From Amorphochlora amoebiformis (Eukaryota; Cercozoa; Chlorarachniophyceae), in assembly GCA_054601695.1 (NCBI GenBank), contig BAAHQB010000042.1:310001-374000 (forward strand): a DNA stretch of 64,000 nt, given 5' to 3'. Under the pieces are notes generated by a model. That model made no database searches. It worked only from the letters and a program-made list of their open reading frames with translations, and was not told the DNA's origin. Position numbers and translations under genes: made by a program. Within the stretch, counting starts at the first letter, position 1; each line of letters opens with the position of its first letter. This document shows, one piece after another, positions 1-14,021 of this stretch.

Positions 1-90
1 TATATATATATATGTGTGTGTATGTCATATACATTAATGTATATATACTAAGAATCATTAGGAGTATGAAAGATTATACTTTTTCCTTAG

Positions 91-480
91 GATTTCGCAC
101 AGTATTCCTCCATCCCTAAGATTGCTGAGCTAAAGGTGAATATGCATATACGTATAATGTATACATTTACATAAGATACATATATATATATATATATATA
201 TGTATATACACATATATATATATTGATATATTTATATTCATATATTATATATATATAAAAATATAATGTATGAATATAATATAACATAATATAACACATA
301 CATATAGATATATTATATGTATAAGAAAACACATATACGCATCTTCCTAACTTTTGTGTACCACTAATAGACCACAATGCAAAAAGAACGTTCCAAGCTG
401 CAAAAACAAATTGTCGCAGAGTTCCACACGTAAGTATCCAAGTGATACATACGCTACCCTATTAATTCGAGTGATCTGAT

Positions 481-533
<53 letters not shown>

Positions 534-724
534 ATATATATTTACATGGTATATTCATCTTTATTCATTAAAATAAATTTACATACATATAAAAATTTAT
601 ATATGTATTAGATATATACACATACATATTGTTATATTATATATACATATATACATATATATATATATCAGTGGGATTCGACATGGCATTAATTCTACGT
701 GAAGGATATATGTATAGATATATC

Positions 725-756
<32 letters not shown>

Positions 757-761
757 TGTAT

Positions 762-807
<46 letters not shown>

Positions 808-858
808 AGATATATATATATATATATGGTATATTCATATTTTTTCATTAAAATAATT

Positions 859-896
<38 letters not shown>

Positions 897-917
897 TGTT
901 ATATTATATTGTTACAT

Positions 918-957
<40 letters not shown>

Positions 958-1004
958 ATAAGTGGGATTCGACATGGCATTAATTCTACGTGAAGGATAT
1001 ATAG

Positions 1005-1051
<47 letters not shown>

Positions 1052-1234
1052 TATATAAATATATATGTATATATATATATATATATATTGTAGATACGGT
1101 CCCAACACGTCAGTGGATTTGGATGATGTGGCATTAATGCTACGTGAAATAATATTATATATATATATATATACATGTATATATATGTATTATATTATCT
1201 AACCCGTTAGAGGCTGGGCGGAATGCTGCGTGAA

Positions 1235-1275
<41 letters not shown>

Positions 1276-1741
1276 TATACATATGTATATATATATATAT
1301 GTACATATATTATGTATTGTTCATACCATATGTACATTACATTGTCTTAATATGGTCCAAAGCTATCAGTGGGAAAGATATGTATGTATATCTGTATACA
1401 TATACATATATATACATATATATAACATATATTATATGTATCGAAAGAATATATTGTATATATAAATATATTTTTATATTCTACGCACATATATATATAT
1501 ATAAAAATATATATATATATATATATTATATATATTATCTAGATACGGTCCTAACCCGTCGGTGGGATTGGATGATGTCGCATTAATGTTGCGTGAAGGG
1601 TGTTTCGTCATTCAGGCCTTGGGTCCCAAGGCTAAGGTTTCACATGTGTGTATATGTCCGTTTTAGTAATTTAAAATGTTGAGATACATACATATATATA
1701 TATATACATGTGTGTGTATATACATGTGTGTGTATATATAC

Positions 1742-1808
<67 letters not shown>

Positions 1809-2030
1809 AGGACGACCTTCTGATCTGGTTTTCTCGCTCGAAACTCGGCCCCTACACGTGCGCACTTTATTTTTTTTTAAACCCATTCATTCCCGCAGAA
1901 TATCGTTTTATATATCTCGTATAATGTTATCGTACGGAGTATTTGGATTTTGGAATTTGAATTTTGTGAACTAAAAACGAACATAAGTATGTGTATATGT
2001 GGATGTCTATATGTAGATATTTAGATGTCG

Positions 2031-2078
<48 letters not shown>

Positions 2079-2169
2079 ATATATAGTATAAATATGAAAA
2101 TGACATATAGTACATATGTATGATATATACATATATATATATAATATATATCACGTGCGTGTGGAAGTA

Positions 2170-2245
<76 letters not shown>

Positions 2246-2585
2246 ATATAATACACAAAATATGTATATACCATACACAGAGAACTCTTTGGCCCAGGCA
2301 AACCCGCAGGAGAGCTTCGCCAAGTATTCTAACACCTCTCCCCTAATCCTACCGCTACCGTACCCCATACCTGAGATCTATCTGAATAATAAAAAGCCTA
2401 TTTCCATCTACTTCCAACAGCAATAATCTAGAAATCGAATCGCAAGCCTCATAACCTGACCCGAACCCTAAGACTAACCAAGATATAGTGCGCGTGTGAA
2501 ATATGAATTGATGTCTTTAATATGGTGGAATAGTTGGTGACAAACGTGGATGTCATGATGTGTATATTTATATATGTGTATATAT

Positions 2586-2624
<39 letters not shown>

Positions 2625-2645
2625 AGTATGTGGGTGTATGTAAGA

Positions 2646-2687
<42 letters not shown>

Positions 2688-3018
2688 CAATGACAACAAT
2701 ATAATCACTACTTACATCATATATATATACATATATATATATATATGTAGTAATGATAATAATGTAATGAGTGTTTACATCTCAAACTATAAGACTGATC
2801 GTCGGTATGCATGGTTGCGACGTACACTTCGCGAATATGAGGAACAGGTCTGATAGATACACAAAGTATATATATTTATATAAATATTTATATATATGTA
2901 TATATATATATATATGTACATATATATATTTGTGTGTGTGTATTTATGTATGCATATTCATATATACACATACACATACATATACATATATATACACATA
3001 CATGTGCATATACATATA

Positions 3019-3049
<31 letters not shown>

Positions 3050-3301
3050 AGTAAATATATTATGTATAGATATACATGAACAAGACATATTTACAAATCT
3101 ACATGCCCAAGCATCACTTACATACACACACGTATCACCACCCAACAAACTAACCCAATCCAATTAACCCATAAGTTCGGAAATATATTCCCCAAACCAT
3201 GGGGCGTACCTGCCGTGCTATCAAGAGACTTCTGCCTCCTAACGAAAGACCACCTCAGAGGGGTACTCAAGGTTATTCTCAAGTCCTAATGTGTATGTAT
3301 G

Positions 3302-3364
<63 letters not shown>

Positions 3365-3435
3365 ATATGTGTGTGTATGTGTGTGTATGTGTGTGTGTGT
3401 ATATTAGATATGATATATTTTTTCACGTACGTATG

Positions 3436-3486
<51 letters not shown>

Positions 3487-3502
3487 ATGTATGTATATAT
3501 AC

Positions 3503-3540
<38 letters not shown>

Positions 3541-3845
3541 CATACTATACGTATATGAAATACATATGTTACATACCACGCAACCTAGCATTGACCATAT
3601 CAATACCTACATCTTCTCTCGACCTCACCGCACAATGTGCGCGCGATTTATTTCATGGCCAAATATATATATTCACATCACGTAAGCATTCTCGCACGGG
3701 TTATAAAAAGTTGGGTATATGGGTCGTGTGTGTGTGTATGCTATGAAGGCTGCTAATTTTACATTTATACGAATTGGGTGCGGCCTGAATAACCATGTTT
3801 TTACGCAAGTAGTATGTGTGTATGTACATATATGTGTATATTATT

Positions 3846-3883
<38 letters not shown>

Positions 3884-4005
3884 AAACATATATAGGCTCA
3901 AAATAACTCGATGGATATTAACGCGCTGGTAGGTGCGCTACAGAAGACAATTGCATTCGAGCAGGTGCCCTTATTATGTATGAGAATGTGTGCGTGTAAA
4001 TCTGT

Positions 4006-4036
<31 letters not shown>

Positions 4037-4453
4037 CACATTACATATATATAGATATAATACAGATTAATACACAATCATGTATACATATATATATAGT
4101 ATATATTGATGCATATACACATACATAATACCTTGAAATAATACATATACACATATGTATACACATATTATACTACCAATACACACACTCTCACACCCAA
4201 ATCAACACATCAAACACACATGTACACACATGCACATACGAATAAAAAAAATTTAAAAAAAAATTATCATGAATACACATAACAACCCAGGAGCTGCAAG
4301 TTCGATTCGGTAACGTAGCGGAAACTATTACCGATGGGTCCTCACAGGGGGCTGGGATGGACGCCAACGCTATTAAGGTGTAAGGAATATGAGATCTTAG
4401 ATATGATGTATTATTATTATTTTTAGTATTATTATTACTATTATTATTGTTGT

Positions 4454-4490
<37 letters not shown>

Positions 4491-4619
4491 GTATGTATGT
4501 ATGTATAGAAAGAGAGAGAGAGAGTTGGCCTACCTGAACCCTAGAGGTAAGGTGGCGCCTAGAGTTATGCGTGGGAGTGTGGTTTCGATGATTGGTATCC
4601 AGTGTAGTATAGTATATAC

Positions 4620-4650
<31 letters not shown>

Positions 4651-4809
4651 ATACATAATATATATATAAATATATATATTAAATGTAAATGAATCTACAG
4701 ATATATATGAATCTACAATATATATATATATATATATGTGTGTGTGTATATATATAAAATATATACATAGATATATATATGTAGATACACGTATATATTA
4801 TATTATATT

Positions 4810-4883
<74 letters not shown>

Positions 4884-4978
4884 AATATGTATTACATGTA
4901 TTAAGATATGTATATATATATATATATATTCACACTCACACACACAAAAACCAACACTCCAAGCGTAGGCCCCCCAAC

Positions 4979-5016
<38 letters not shown>

Positions 5017-5027
5017 TACACACACAC

Positions 5028-5067
<40 letters not shown>

Positions 5068-5292
5068 TCATTCACCCCACGCTCAAACCCCCAACATAAA
5101 CCCACCAACTCAAACAGATGAGATACAAGGCAGAGCGAGACGCCAAGGACTCGAAAAGTCCGAAATTTAAATCTATGTCAATAGTAAAGATGGATTTCCG
5201 GAAGCTAATTTCGTCGGTTTTCTATCCGTATCTCGGGCAATATGTTCAGCTTGAGAGGGAGAATATTGCGAAGCTTCTTGTTCAGGTTTATC

Positions 5293-5330
<38 letters not shown>

Positions 5331-5439
5331 TATATTGATATAAATATATATATATACTCATACATATATATATATATATATTTATATCAATATATATATA
5401 TATATATATATATATTGATATAAATATATATATATACTC

Positions 5440-5471
<32 letters not shown>

Positions 5472-5568
5472 GCATATTCACTTGGGAGATTTGTAAGATT
5501 AAAAAAATAAATAAATATGTAAAACATCTTTGTGTCGTATACACACATACATAGAATACATATTATAA

Positions 5569-5599
<31 letters not shown>

Positions 5600-6068
5600 C
5601 ATATCCACATGTACAACTCAAAACACACACACATATAACACGCACATAACCATACAAATACACCCACACACATACATACACACACGACACGCACACACAT
5701 AAAGTAATATCAAATCACAGGTGGAGAAGGAAGAAAAATGGGTTCCGGACAGCAAGGACAAGGACTCGGATGGCCGCCGAAGCTTCTCGTGCGCAGAAAA
5801 GGTCTTCCCGGGGTTGCCATTGTGGGGAGGGGCGGGACAGGGGCGGGACAGTTTTTGAAGTCGATTGAATTGATGGAAAAGATAGAGAGTGTGTGGGAAG
5901 GAGAAAGGAGAGAGAGCGAGAGGAGGGCGAGAGGGAAAGAAGGATAGAGAAGGAAAAAGAGGAAGAGTGAGATAGAGGGGGGGGGGGGGAAGAGAGACAT
6001 CTCATCTTGGGGGGATATAGAGAGGGAGGGGAGAAAGAGGGAGTGAGACTAGGGAGTGGATGTGTGGA

Positions 6069-6154
<86 letters not shown>

Positions 6155-6296
6155 ACACATATGTATGTATATATATATATATATATACCCATATATTTCA
6201 TATATATGTGTATGTATAATATATATACATGTATATCTCAAAAGGTGTTTATCTACATCAAGAAGTCGCTGCAACGCTGCTCAAGACTTACGTATA

Positions 6297-6336
<40 letters not shown>

Positions 6337-6361
6337 AAATAAATATGCATAATACATATTT

Positions 6362-6424
<63 letters not shown>

Positions 6425-7447
6425 ATGTGTAACATATGTACATATATATATATATATATATATATAAATATATATATACATATATATAATATAGTATGTA
6501 TGTATAAAGAAGTATATATGTACATATATTTCTTAATGTACATATTATGCATATGTATACATATGTATACATATATGTATATGTATGTGTGCGTATATGC
6601 ATGTATGTACATGTGTATGAATTTTACATTCACATTACATATGTGTATGTGTATGTATATATATATATATATATGTATATATAAAAATATTTATATATAT
6701 TTGTACATATATATATATATACATACATACCCTTAGAACGGGAGCGATATTGTTTGAGATTGCCGGAGAGTATCGCCAGGTATATATATATACATATATA
6801 TATACATATATATATATATATGTGTATGTATATTTAGATAAATTATATGTCAAATTCAAATATACATGTATATATAAATATATATATATATTATATATAT
6901 ATAGCTATATATAGATATATGAATATGTCTGTGTGGTGTTAGGGGCTTCGTGATCTAGCTGCTCTTCTCAAGTCAAAGTTACCTAAAAAGGTCATTGAAA
7001 TACTGCATCCGTATATATATATATATATATATAACTGTTCGCGTAACGGTAGTCCAGACGTTGATATTAGCAAATGGTGGCCCGGGATTCGAAGTCCATT
7101 TGAATTCTGAATGATGGGAATTCAAATTTTTATGCATGGGTACTGCAAACTGCAACTACATGTATCCTACAAATTGACTGTGTTACAAGAAGATACTTAA
7201 GGTGGGTGTGGGCAGAATGTGTGACATGGCGTGAAGTCACGTTTTGTCACGCCCCCTCGAAGCCCCGTTACTAGGCTGCTGGATACCACCCGGTGCTACC
7301 GCTACTACCGGATTGACGATCCTCAAGAATCTCCGGAGTCTCCAGCGGTCTTCAGCTATCTGTAGTATACGTGCAACTATACTTCAACGCTCTCGACATC
7401 TACTCTTCGAACTGCGTCCCCTCAAGCTATTTAGATTGATTCTTTAG

Positions 7448-7492
<45 letters not shown>

Positions 7493-7573
7493 GCGCAGCA
7501 GTAGTCCATAATAATCTGGTTCAGATCCGTTGGAATTAAACATCTTGGATTCTGCTGCTTGGTTTATGATTGA

Positions 7574-7648
<75 letters not shown>

Positions 7649-8003
7649 AGCGCAGCAGTATATATATGTATACGTACATATATACACACATATATATATT
7701 ATATATATTATATATACATATATATATACATATACAAACATATATGCATATATATTGTACATATAAATATATTTATATATATGTACGTGCATATGTGGCA
7801 TATATTTATGCACATGTTGTATGCATACATACACACGCCACATGTAAACACATCCATATACACATACATACATACACATACATACATACACATACATACA
7901 CATACATACATACACATACATATCATCAGGCTGATTCTCAGTTGTCAAAATCGGAGAATGCCATATGCTGCTCTGTGGCCAATACTGCTGAGGATTGCAA
8001 GGT

Positions 8004-8043
<40 letters not shown>

Positions 8044-8232
8044 ATATATATATATGTATATACGTATATATATATATATGTGTGTATATATATATATATA
8101 GAGATATATATGTATGTATGTATAATGTCTACACGAGGTAGTTTTTGTTTCACATGTGAATATGCATTCAATAGATTTGTGAATATGCATTATAGACATA
8201 TCTAGGACAATACTGCCTATATACACACATAT

Positions 8233-8281
<49 letters not shown>

Positions 8282-8455
8282 ATGATAAATATATATGTAT
8301 ATATATATATATATATATATGTGTATATGTATATATATACACATATATACACACATATATATACACGTGTGTATATGTTACGTGCCCGTACAGAAAATAT
8401 ATACTCCAAAAAAGCACATTGAAATACATATTTAAATTGCTGTTTGTAAATGTGT

Positions 8456-8520
<65 letters not shown>

Positions 8521-8658
8521 TAATATATATATATATATATATACATATATATGTATATAATATATATACATATATATGTATAGAATATAATATAATATAG
8601 GATATTGTTCCGGGGATCGAGGAGGCTATCAAGAAGGTCTCTCACGTTATCATTACTA

Positions 8659-8719
<61 letters not shown>

Positions 8720-9327
8720 TAATAATAATAATAATAATACCCACTGGACATGTTCCACATACGCCAACTACCTTAATCCTCCCTTAAAAAACATTTTAAA
8801 AAAAAAAAAAATACAGCAAGCTGGAAAAAAAGGAAAAAAATGAAAAAAAAAAAACATAAAAACCAATACGAATACGCATCATGAAATGTGTTTCTCAGGT
8901 TGTTGACGATAAATTCGAAGAGGAGGTAGACTTCAGTCCAGAACAGGTATATAACCAAGAAAGAACCCCCGTCATACCGGTAGTAGCCGGTACTATACAT
9001 CTACCTATTGAGTTTGTGTGCTTGTATATAATACATATAAGCTTTGTACATACACCTATATATACATATATATATATATATATATAACCAAGAAAGAACC
9101 CCCGTCATCCCGGTAGTAGCCGGTATTAGACATCTACCAATTGAGTTTGTGTGCTTGTATATAATACATATAAGCTTTGTACATACACCTATATATACAT
9201 ATATATATATATATAACCAAGAAAGAACCCCCGTCATCCCGGTAGTAGCCGGTACTATACATCTACCAATTGAGTTTGTGTGCTTGTATATAATTCATAT
9301 AAGCTTTGTACATACACCTATATATAC

Positions 9328-9358
<31 letters not shown>

Positions 9359-9468
9359 ACCAAGAAAGAACCCCCGTCATCCCGGTAGTAGCCGGTACTA
9401 TACATCTAACTATTGAGTTTGTGTGCTTGTATATAATACATATAAGCTTTGTACATACACCTATTTAT

Positions 9469-9500
<32 letters not shown>

Positions 9501-9732
9501 CCAAGAAAGAACCCCCGTCATCCCGGTAGTAGCCGGTACTATACATCTACCTATTGAGTTTGTGTGCTTGTATATAATACATATAAGCTTTGTACATACA
9601 CCTATATATACATATATATATATATATAACCAAGAAAGAACCCCCGTCATCCCGGTAGTAGCCGGTACTATACATCTAACTATTGAGTTTGTGTGCTTGT
9701 ATATAATACATATAAGCTTTGTACATACACCT

Positions 9733-9763
<31 letters not shown>

Positions 9764-10199
9764 ACCAAGAAAGAACCCCCGTCATCCCGGTAGTAGCCGG
9801 TACTATACATCTACCAATTGAGTTTGTGTGCTTGTATATAATACATATAAGCTTTGTACATACACCTATATATACATATATATATATATATATTTATTTA
9901 TATTTATATATTTATATTTATATATTTATATATATATATATATAAGAGATCGAAACTTTGATATTTCTAAAATGTAATTTTACATGTTCATAAAATATAA
10001 TAATGTAAATAACTTAATAATGCATTATATATACAAAAAACTTGTTCTAATACTGTTTTGCAGGAACAGTTTGCTGGGCTTGTAAACACAGCTATTGAAA
10101 CAGTCGTCAAGGGCTTTGGATACCGACTCGGGAAGATCTTACACCTAATGGCGCGAATGCCCTGGGGGTCATGGGAAGCGGTATATATGTATATGTGTA

Positions 10200-10234
<35 letters not shown>

Positions 10235-10249
10235 GTGTGTATTATATAG

Positions 10250-10292
<43 letters not shown>

Positions 10293-10368
10293 ATATATGT
10301 ATATGTATGATATATATGTATATATATGTACAACACAGGTTGGCGACCAGAGTGAGTACGTAAACCAA

Positions 10369-10417
<49 letters not shown>

Positions 10418-11081
10418 GATATATATGTATACATATTCAACCCAGGTTGGCGACCAGAGTGAGTACGTAAACCAAGTTAACTCCATGCTCTCGCAATATG
10501 TTCCTCCAGTGGCACGTGCGCTCTCCGACACCTATCACCTCTTCTTCTGCAACCAAGTAAACTTGTTTCTATTTCTCTCTTCTGTTTCCTCTCTCTCTCT
10601 CTCTTTTTCTCTCTCTCTCTTTTTCTCTCTCTCTCTCTTTTTCTCTCTCTCTCTTTTTCTCTCTCTCTCTTTTTCTCTCTCTCTCTTTTTTTTCTCTCTC
10701 TCTTTTTCTCTCTCTCTCTTTTTCTCTCTCTCTCTTTTTCTCTCTCTCTCGCCCTTGTGCTCTCTCTCTTCTCTTTGTTCTCTCTTATTCTATTTGTCTT
10801 ATTCTCTTTCTTCTTTTCTCTCTTTTTTTTTTTTTTCTCTCTCTCTATTTTTCTCATTCTCTCTCTTCTTTCTCTCTTTTTCTCTTTTTTTTTTTTCTCT
10901 GTCTATTTTTTTTATTCTCTCTCTTCTTTCTCTCTTTTTCTCTTATTCTCTTATTCTCTTTTTCTCTTATTCTTTTTGTCTCTCTTTCTCTCTTTTTCTA
11001 TCTATTCTCTGCCTTTTTCTCCTCTCCGTGCTAATGTGTTACATCCTCATTGTCATGTATATGTTTTATATACATATATTC

Positions 11082-11141
<60 letters not shown>

Positions 11142-11193
11142 TGCATATATATATACATATACATATACATTTATATGTGTGTGTATGTGTATG

Positions 11194-11242
<49 letters not shown>

Positions 11243-11304
11243 GTTTGAATAGAGTTATGTACAAATGTATATGTAGTATAAATTACATATATAAATGTAT
11301 AAGT

Positions 11305-11344
<40 letters not shown>

Positions 11345-12099
11345 ATATACATGTATATATATATATATGTATATATACATAAACACATACATAAATACTT
11401 ATGTACACATTTAAACAGCTTGCGAGCAGGGATATTCCGTAGTATCTATTGAACCATCGTTAATATATAATATATATATATATACATATATATATATACA
11501 TATATACACACATATATACATATATATATGTATGCATATACATATAATCAGCTGGCAAAGACCGCTATACCATTGTATGAAGAGCATATATTCAAGTGCA
11601 AGAGAGTCAATGCACTCGGGGCCCAGCAACTCGCGCTCGATGTCCACGCTATCAAGTCAAGAATCAGACTTTCTCAACATCTCTCTCTCTCAGATATATC
11701 TACTGAAACCTATCTCGAAATCTCTCCGAATCTCCCGGATCCTCTCGAGAAATCACGAGGAATCTCCCGAGAGAATTTCGAGAAATCACGAGGAATCTCC
11801 CAGAGCTTTTTTGAAATCTCTTAGAATCTCTGGGAATCTCTGTCTAGATCTCTCAGAATCTCCAGCAGACTCTCGAATCACTCGGAACGACATTCTCTAC
11901 TTGTCTTCCGAAGTCTCTAACTCTCTCCTAGTTTTCAATCCATGTGTCTTCTCTCCGCTCTAGCCGATGTGTTAACAATATCTCACCTATTTCCACATGC
12001 CGGAGGAATATAAATGTATATGTATATATATAAATGTATATGTATATATATATATATATATATGTTCTTGTGTGGTATTTGTGTATATGTAAAAATTAT

Positions 12100-12156
<57 letters not shown>

Positions 12157-12181
12157 GATGGGTTTATACAAATATATGTAC

Positions 12182-12227
<46 letters not shown>

Positions 12228-12439
12228 GCACATTTCTGTATATACATATGAATACATCACAATAATACATATTAGATATATACATATATACATATACACA
12301 TATATGCATATCAGATCAATCTTCCTTGCAATTCCACGGCTACGTGGGGGAGAGGAAAAGCTTTCTGAGCGACGCCTAAGGGCATTTACTCGGTAATACG
12401 ATATATATATATATATTTATATATATATATATGTACATA

Positions 12440-12488
<49 letters not shown>

Positions 12489-12567
12489 GATATGTATATA
12501 TAATATTATTTTCTATATGTGTATCTGCATTTGTATATTGTGCCTACGGGCATTCACTCTGTAATAC

Positions 12568-12633
<66 letters not shown>

Positions 12634-12723
12634 TATATTTTCTAAATGTTATTTATTATATGTGTATCTGCTTTATATATTGAGAGGAAAAGCTTTGCGA
12701 CGCCTACGGGCATTCACTCTGTA

Positions 12724-12764
<41 letters not shown>

Positions 12765-13055
12765 TAAATAAAATATGTGTGTGTATACATATATATATAT
12801 ATATATGTATATGCATATACAAGATATATAAATATATACACACATATATATAAAATATATATAGGTATATATATATATATGATTTAATATAGAAATATAC
12901 TTTTATAGGATTGTCGATCGTCAGATGGGGCGAGTGACTGCGATTGTTAAAACGTTAGCGAGTCCCACGGGTATATCTATTAGCATATATATTAACACAT
13001 GTATACACATTATTTTGATATCTATGTATCTTTCATGTAAATGTATAAAGGTATT

Positions 13056-13086
<31 letters not shown>

Positions 13087-13093
13087 TATGTAT

Positions 13094-13133
<40 letters not shown>

Positions 13134-13300
13134 AGTATATATATATATATATATTTAGTATATATATACATATATACATTTATATATATATATATATATA
13201 TATACATATTTATAATATATAGTATATCTATATATGTTGTTAAGATGTTAGAAAGTCCTGGATGTCTTGATTGCGACGTTTGATTCCCTTATGCTGAGAG

Positions 13301-13353
<53 letters not shown>

Positions 13354-13405
13354 TACATAATATACAATATATACATACATATACATATATATATATATAT
13401 ATATT

Positions 13406-13453
<48 letters not shown>

Positions 13454-13457
13454 TATA

Positions 13458-13504
<47 letters not shown>

Positions 13505-13708
13505 ACGTATGTATATATATATATATATATACATGTATACATGTATGTTATTCGTAGATTGCTTGATTGCGACGTTTAAGACCCTAATGCCGAGGGCAAC
13601 GGAGGCTGATGCTGCTGAGACGCTTACGAAGGTTGACTACATATGTATCTATCATATAAAGATAAATATAAATATATATATACATATATATATATAGTAT
13701 GTAAATAC

Positions 13709-13745
<37 letters not shown>

Positions 13746-13796
13746 GCGGCTGAGACGCTTACGAAGGTCGAGGTGTGTACACAAATGTATACATAT

Positions 13797-13848
<52 letters not shown>

Positions 13849-14021
13849 CGGATCTCAAACATAAACATCCTCAGGTTCTTTACCTCAAAGGCCTGCAAAA
13901 GACCGAACAGCGGGCTCTAGTGGACTCATACAACGCCAGTGTCGACTCCAAGGACCACGTGTCTCTGGACACTAAGAATGATGGTAGACTCCGCAAGCTC
14001 TTTAAGTTCCGAAGCTCTTGA
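91..14021 (+). CDS. VPS53: VPS53, GARP/EARP complex subunit (5'-truncated by window edge)
   Basis: VPS53 is a subunit of the GARP and EARP tethering complexes, which dock endosome-derived vesicles at the trans-Golgi network. Twenty-four exons splice in phase to 609 residues plus a stop: 91-135, 371-429, 1543-1636, 1811-1857, 2281-2323, 2794-2847, 3176-3271, 3896-3964, 4291-4377, 5118-5285, 5721-5801, 6245-6291, 6737-6779, 6943-6990, 7930-8001, 8601-8636, 8899-8946, 10064-10180, 10446-10556, 11552-11655, 12315-12392, 12909-12970, 13558-13631, 13875-14021. Landmarks recalled from human and plant VPS53: [10 protein letters not shown] (exon 6), [15 protein letters not shown] (exon 12), [11 protein letters not shown] (exon 19), [19 protein letters not shown] (exon 20) and [12 protein letters not shown] near the C-terminus. 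The first exon matches about one third to midway into the protein, so the N-terminal part lies left of base 1. Introns make up about 87 percent of the span. The end of exon 7 and the donor of exon 20 (gtcaag) are the least certain boundaries. Confidence 0.93.
669..1380 (+). repeat. Five degenerate copies of VPS53 exon 3 inside intron 2
   Basis: The intron before exon 3 (1543-1636) holds diverged partial copies of that exon, all in the same orientation. They lie at about 669-707, 961-1000, 1091-1150, 1199-1240 and 1349-1380. Their shared core reads like GTGGGATTGGATGATGT followed by CATTAATG.TACGTGAAGGAT. Each copy sits between (TA)n arrays. The 1091 copy keeps the acceptor and the first codons (TAG then ATACGGTCC). 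None keeps the full exon and none shows a proper donor, so they look like decaying duplicates and not alternative exons. Confidence 0.8.
6069..6151. repeat. (TA)n microsatellite, example of the intronic arrays
   Basis: This uninterrupted TA run of about 80 bp is among the longest here. Similar arrays recur in nearly every long intron from base 1 to about 62160, for example 7577-7640, 22920-22980, 35400-35480, 37035-37100, 40558-40625 and 61801-61856. Many are interrupted by single G or C bases that give TATG, TACA or CACA variants. I see none in the spacers between genes. Frames through these arrays read YIYIYI in all phases and are not genes. Confidence 0.95.
7033..7545 (+). other. Unique block in VPS53 intron 14 with two tRNA-promoter-like stretches (possible SINE remnants)
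   Basis: This is one of the few non-repetitive stretches in a VPS53 intron. Near 7490 it reads TAGCGCAGCAGTAGT, close to the tRNA A-box consensus, and 25-30 bases later GGTTCAGATCC, close to a B box. A second pair lies at about 7037-7090 (GCGTAACGGTAGTC, then GGGATTCGAAGTCC). The A-to-B spacing is short or irregular and no tRNA cloverleaf can be folded, so a functional tRNA is unlikely. A tRNA-derived SINE head or a decayed tRNA is possible. A partial copy (TAGCGCAGCAGT) recurs at 7648. The bases from 7110 to 7440 between them show no recognisable gene. Confidence 0.3.
8674..8740 (+). repeat. (AAT)n microsatellite
   Basis: An AAT trinucleotide array of about 65 bp lies in VPS53 intron 16 directly after a TA array. 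A second AAT array at 22549-22636 sits in an intron of the - strand neighbour. Confidence 0.95.
8947..9895 (+). repeat. Tandem satellite, about 7 units of 110-150 bp, in VPS53 intron 17
   Basis: Seven near-identical units start right at the exon 17 donor (8946/8947). Each carries AACCAAGAAAGAACCCCCGT, then a CCGGTAGTAGCCGGTA segment, then TTGAGTTTGTGTGCTTGTAT and AAGCTTTGTACATACACCTA, and ends in a TA array of variable length. Units differ by only a few substitutions in the unique part. They form an open + frame (9280-9945) because the period is often a multiple of three. That frame has no start context and no splice logic, so I treat it as repeat. Confidence 0.9.
10339..10371 (+). repeat. 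Truncated copy of VPS53 exon 19 start, including its acceptor
   Basis: The acceptor and first 33 bases of exon 19 (10446-10556) are repeated exactly about 107 bp upstream: CACAG, then GTTGGCGACC, ending at CCAAGT. The upstream copy stops after CAAGTG and runs into a TA array. It has an acceptor. Its CAAGTGATAT could act as a weak donor, but phase and length make the downstream copy the real exon. Confidence 0.9.
10562..11030 (+). repeat. Long CT-rich (pyrimidine) tract in VPS53 intron 19
   Basis: About 470 bp consist almost only of C and T on the coding strand, in TTTTTCTCTCTCTC units of 12-18 bp. The tract starts about 6 bp after the exon 19 donor. The YIYI/SLSL frames that cross it are artefacts. 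Confidence 0.95.
11417..11458 (+). repeat. Degenerate copy of the VPS53 exon 20 start
   Basis: AAACAG, then CTTGCGAGCAGGGATATTCCG, resembles the acceptor and start of exon 20 (CTGGCAAAGACCGCTATACC, 11552 onward). It acquired a TAG and is not usable as the exon in frame. Confidence 0.6.
11660..11965 (+). repeat. Degenerate GAATCTC-type short repeat in VPS53 intron 20
   Basis: This 300-bp non-TA block is built from recurring AATCTC and CTCGAGAAATC motifs. One stretch, beginning CGAGAAATCACGAGGAATCT, occurs twice (about 11747 and 11778). It lies right after the exon 20 donor. Two + frames cross it, but neither joins exon 21 in phase, so I see no coding function. Confidence 0.6.
12541..12730 (+). 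repeat. Two copies of the VPS53 exon 21 end with donor, in intron 21
   Basis: Fragments at 12541-12569 and 12682-12727 repeat the last part of exon 21 (GCCTAAGGGCATTTACTCG, then gtaata) with the donor kept. The second copy also includes AGAGGAAAAGCTTT and lacks CTGA. Both are flanked by TA arrays. Confidence 0.85.
13236..13304 (+). repeat. Junction-spanning copy of VPS53 exons 22 and 23 with no intron between
   Basis: The first half matches the end of exon 22 (GTTAAAACGTTAGCGAGTCC). It runs directly into the start of exon 23 (TTGATTGCGACGTTT and GCCGAGGGCAAC). The real exons are 587 bp apart (12970 and 13558). The copy lies in the intron between them and carries substitutions, including an in-frame TGA. 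It is either a remnant of the uninterrupted ancestral exon or a copy made from spliced RNA. Confidence 0.75.
13743..13771 (+). repeat. Copy of the VPS53 exon 23 end with donor
   Basis: GCGGCTGAGACGCTTACGAAG followed by GTCGAG repeats the last 21 bases of exon 23 and its donor (13611-13634), about 130 bp downstream and after a TA array. Confidence 0.9.

Noticed and set aside
9280-9945. A 221-codon + frame with repeated [10 protein letters not shown] units.
   Set aside because: It reads through the satellite in VPS53 intron 17. The repeats include the intron donor sequence and vary only in TA length, so a protein repeat is not supported.
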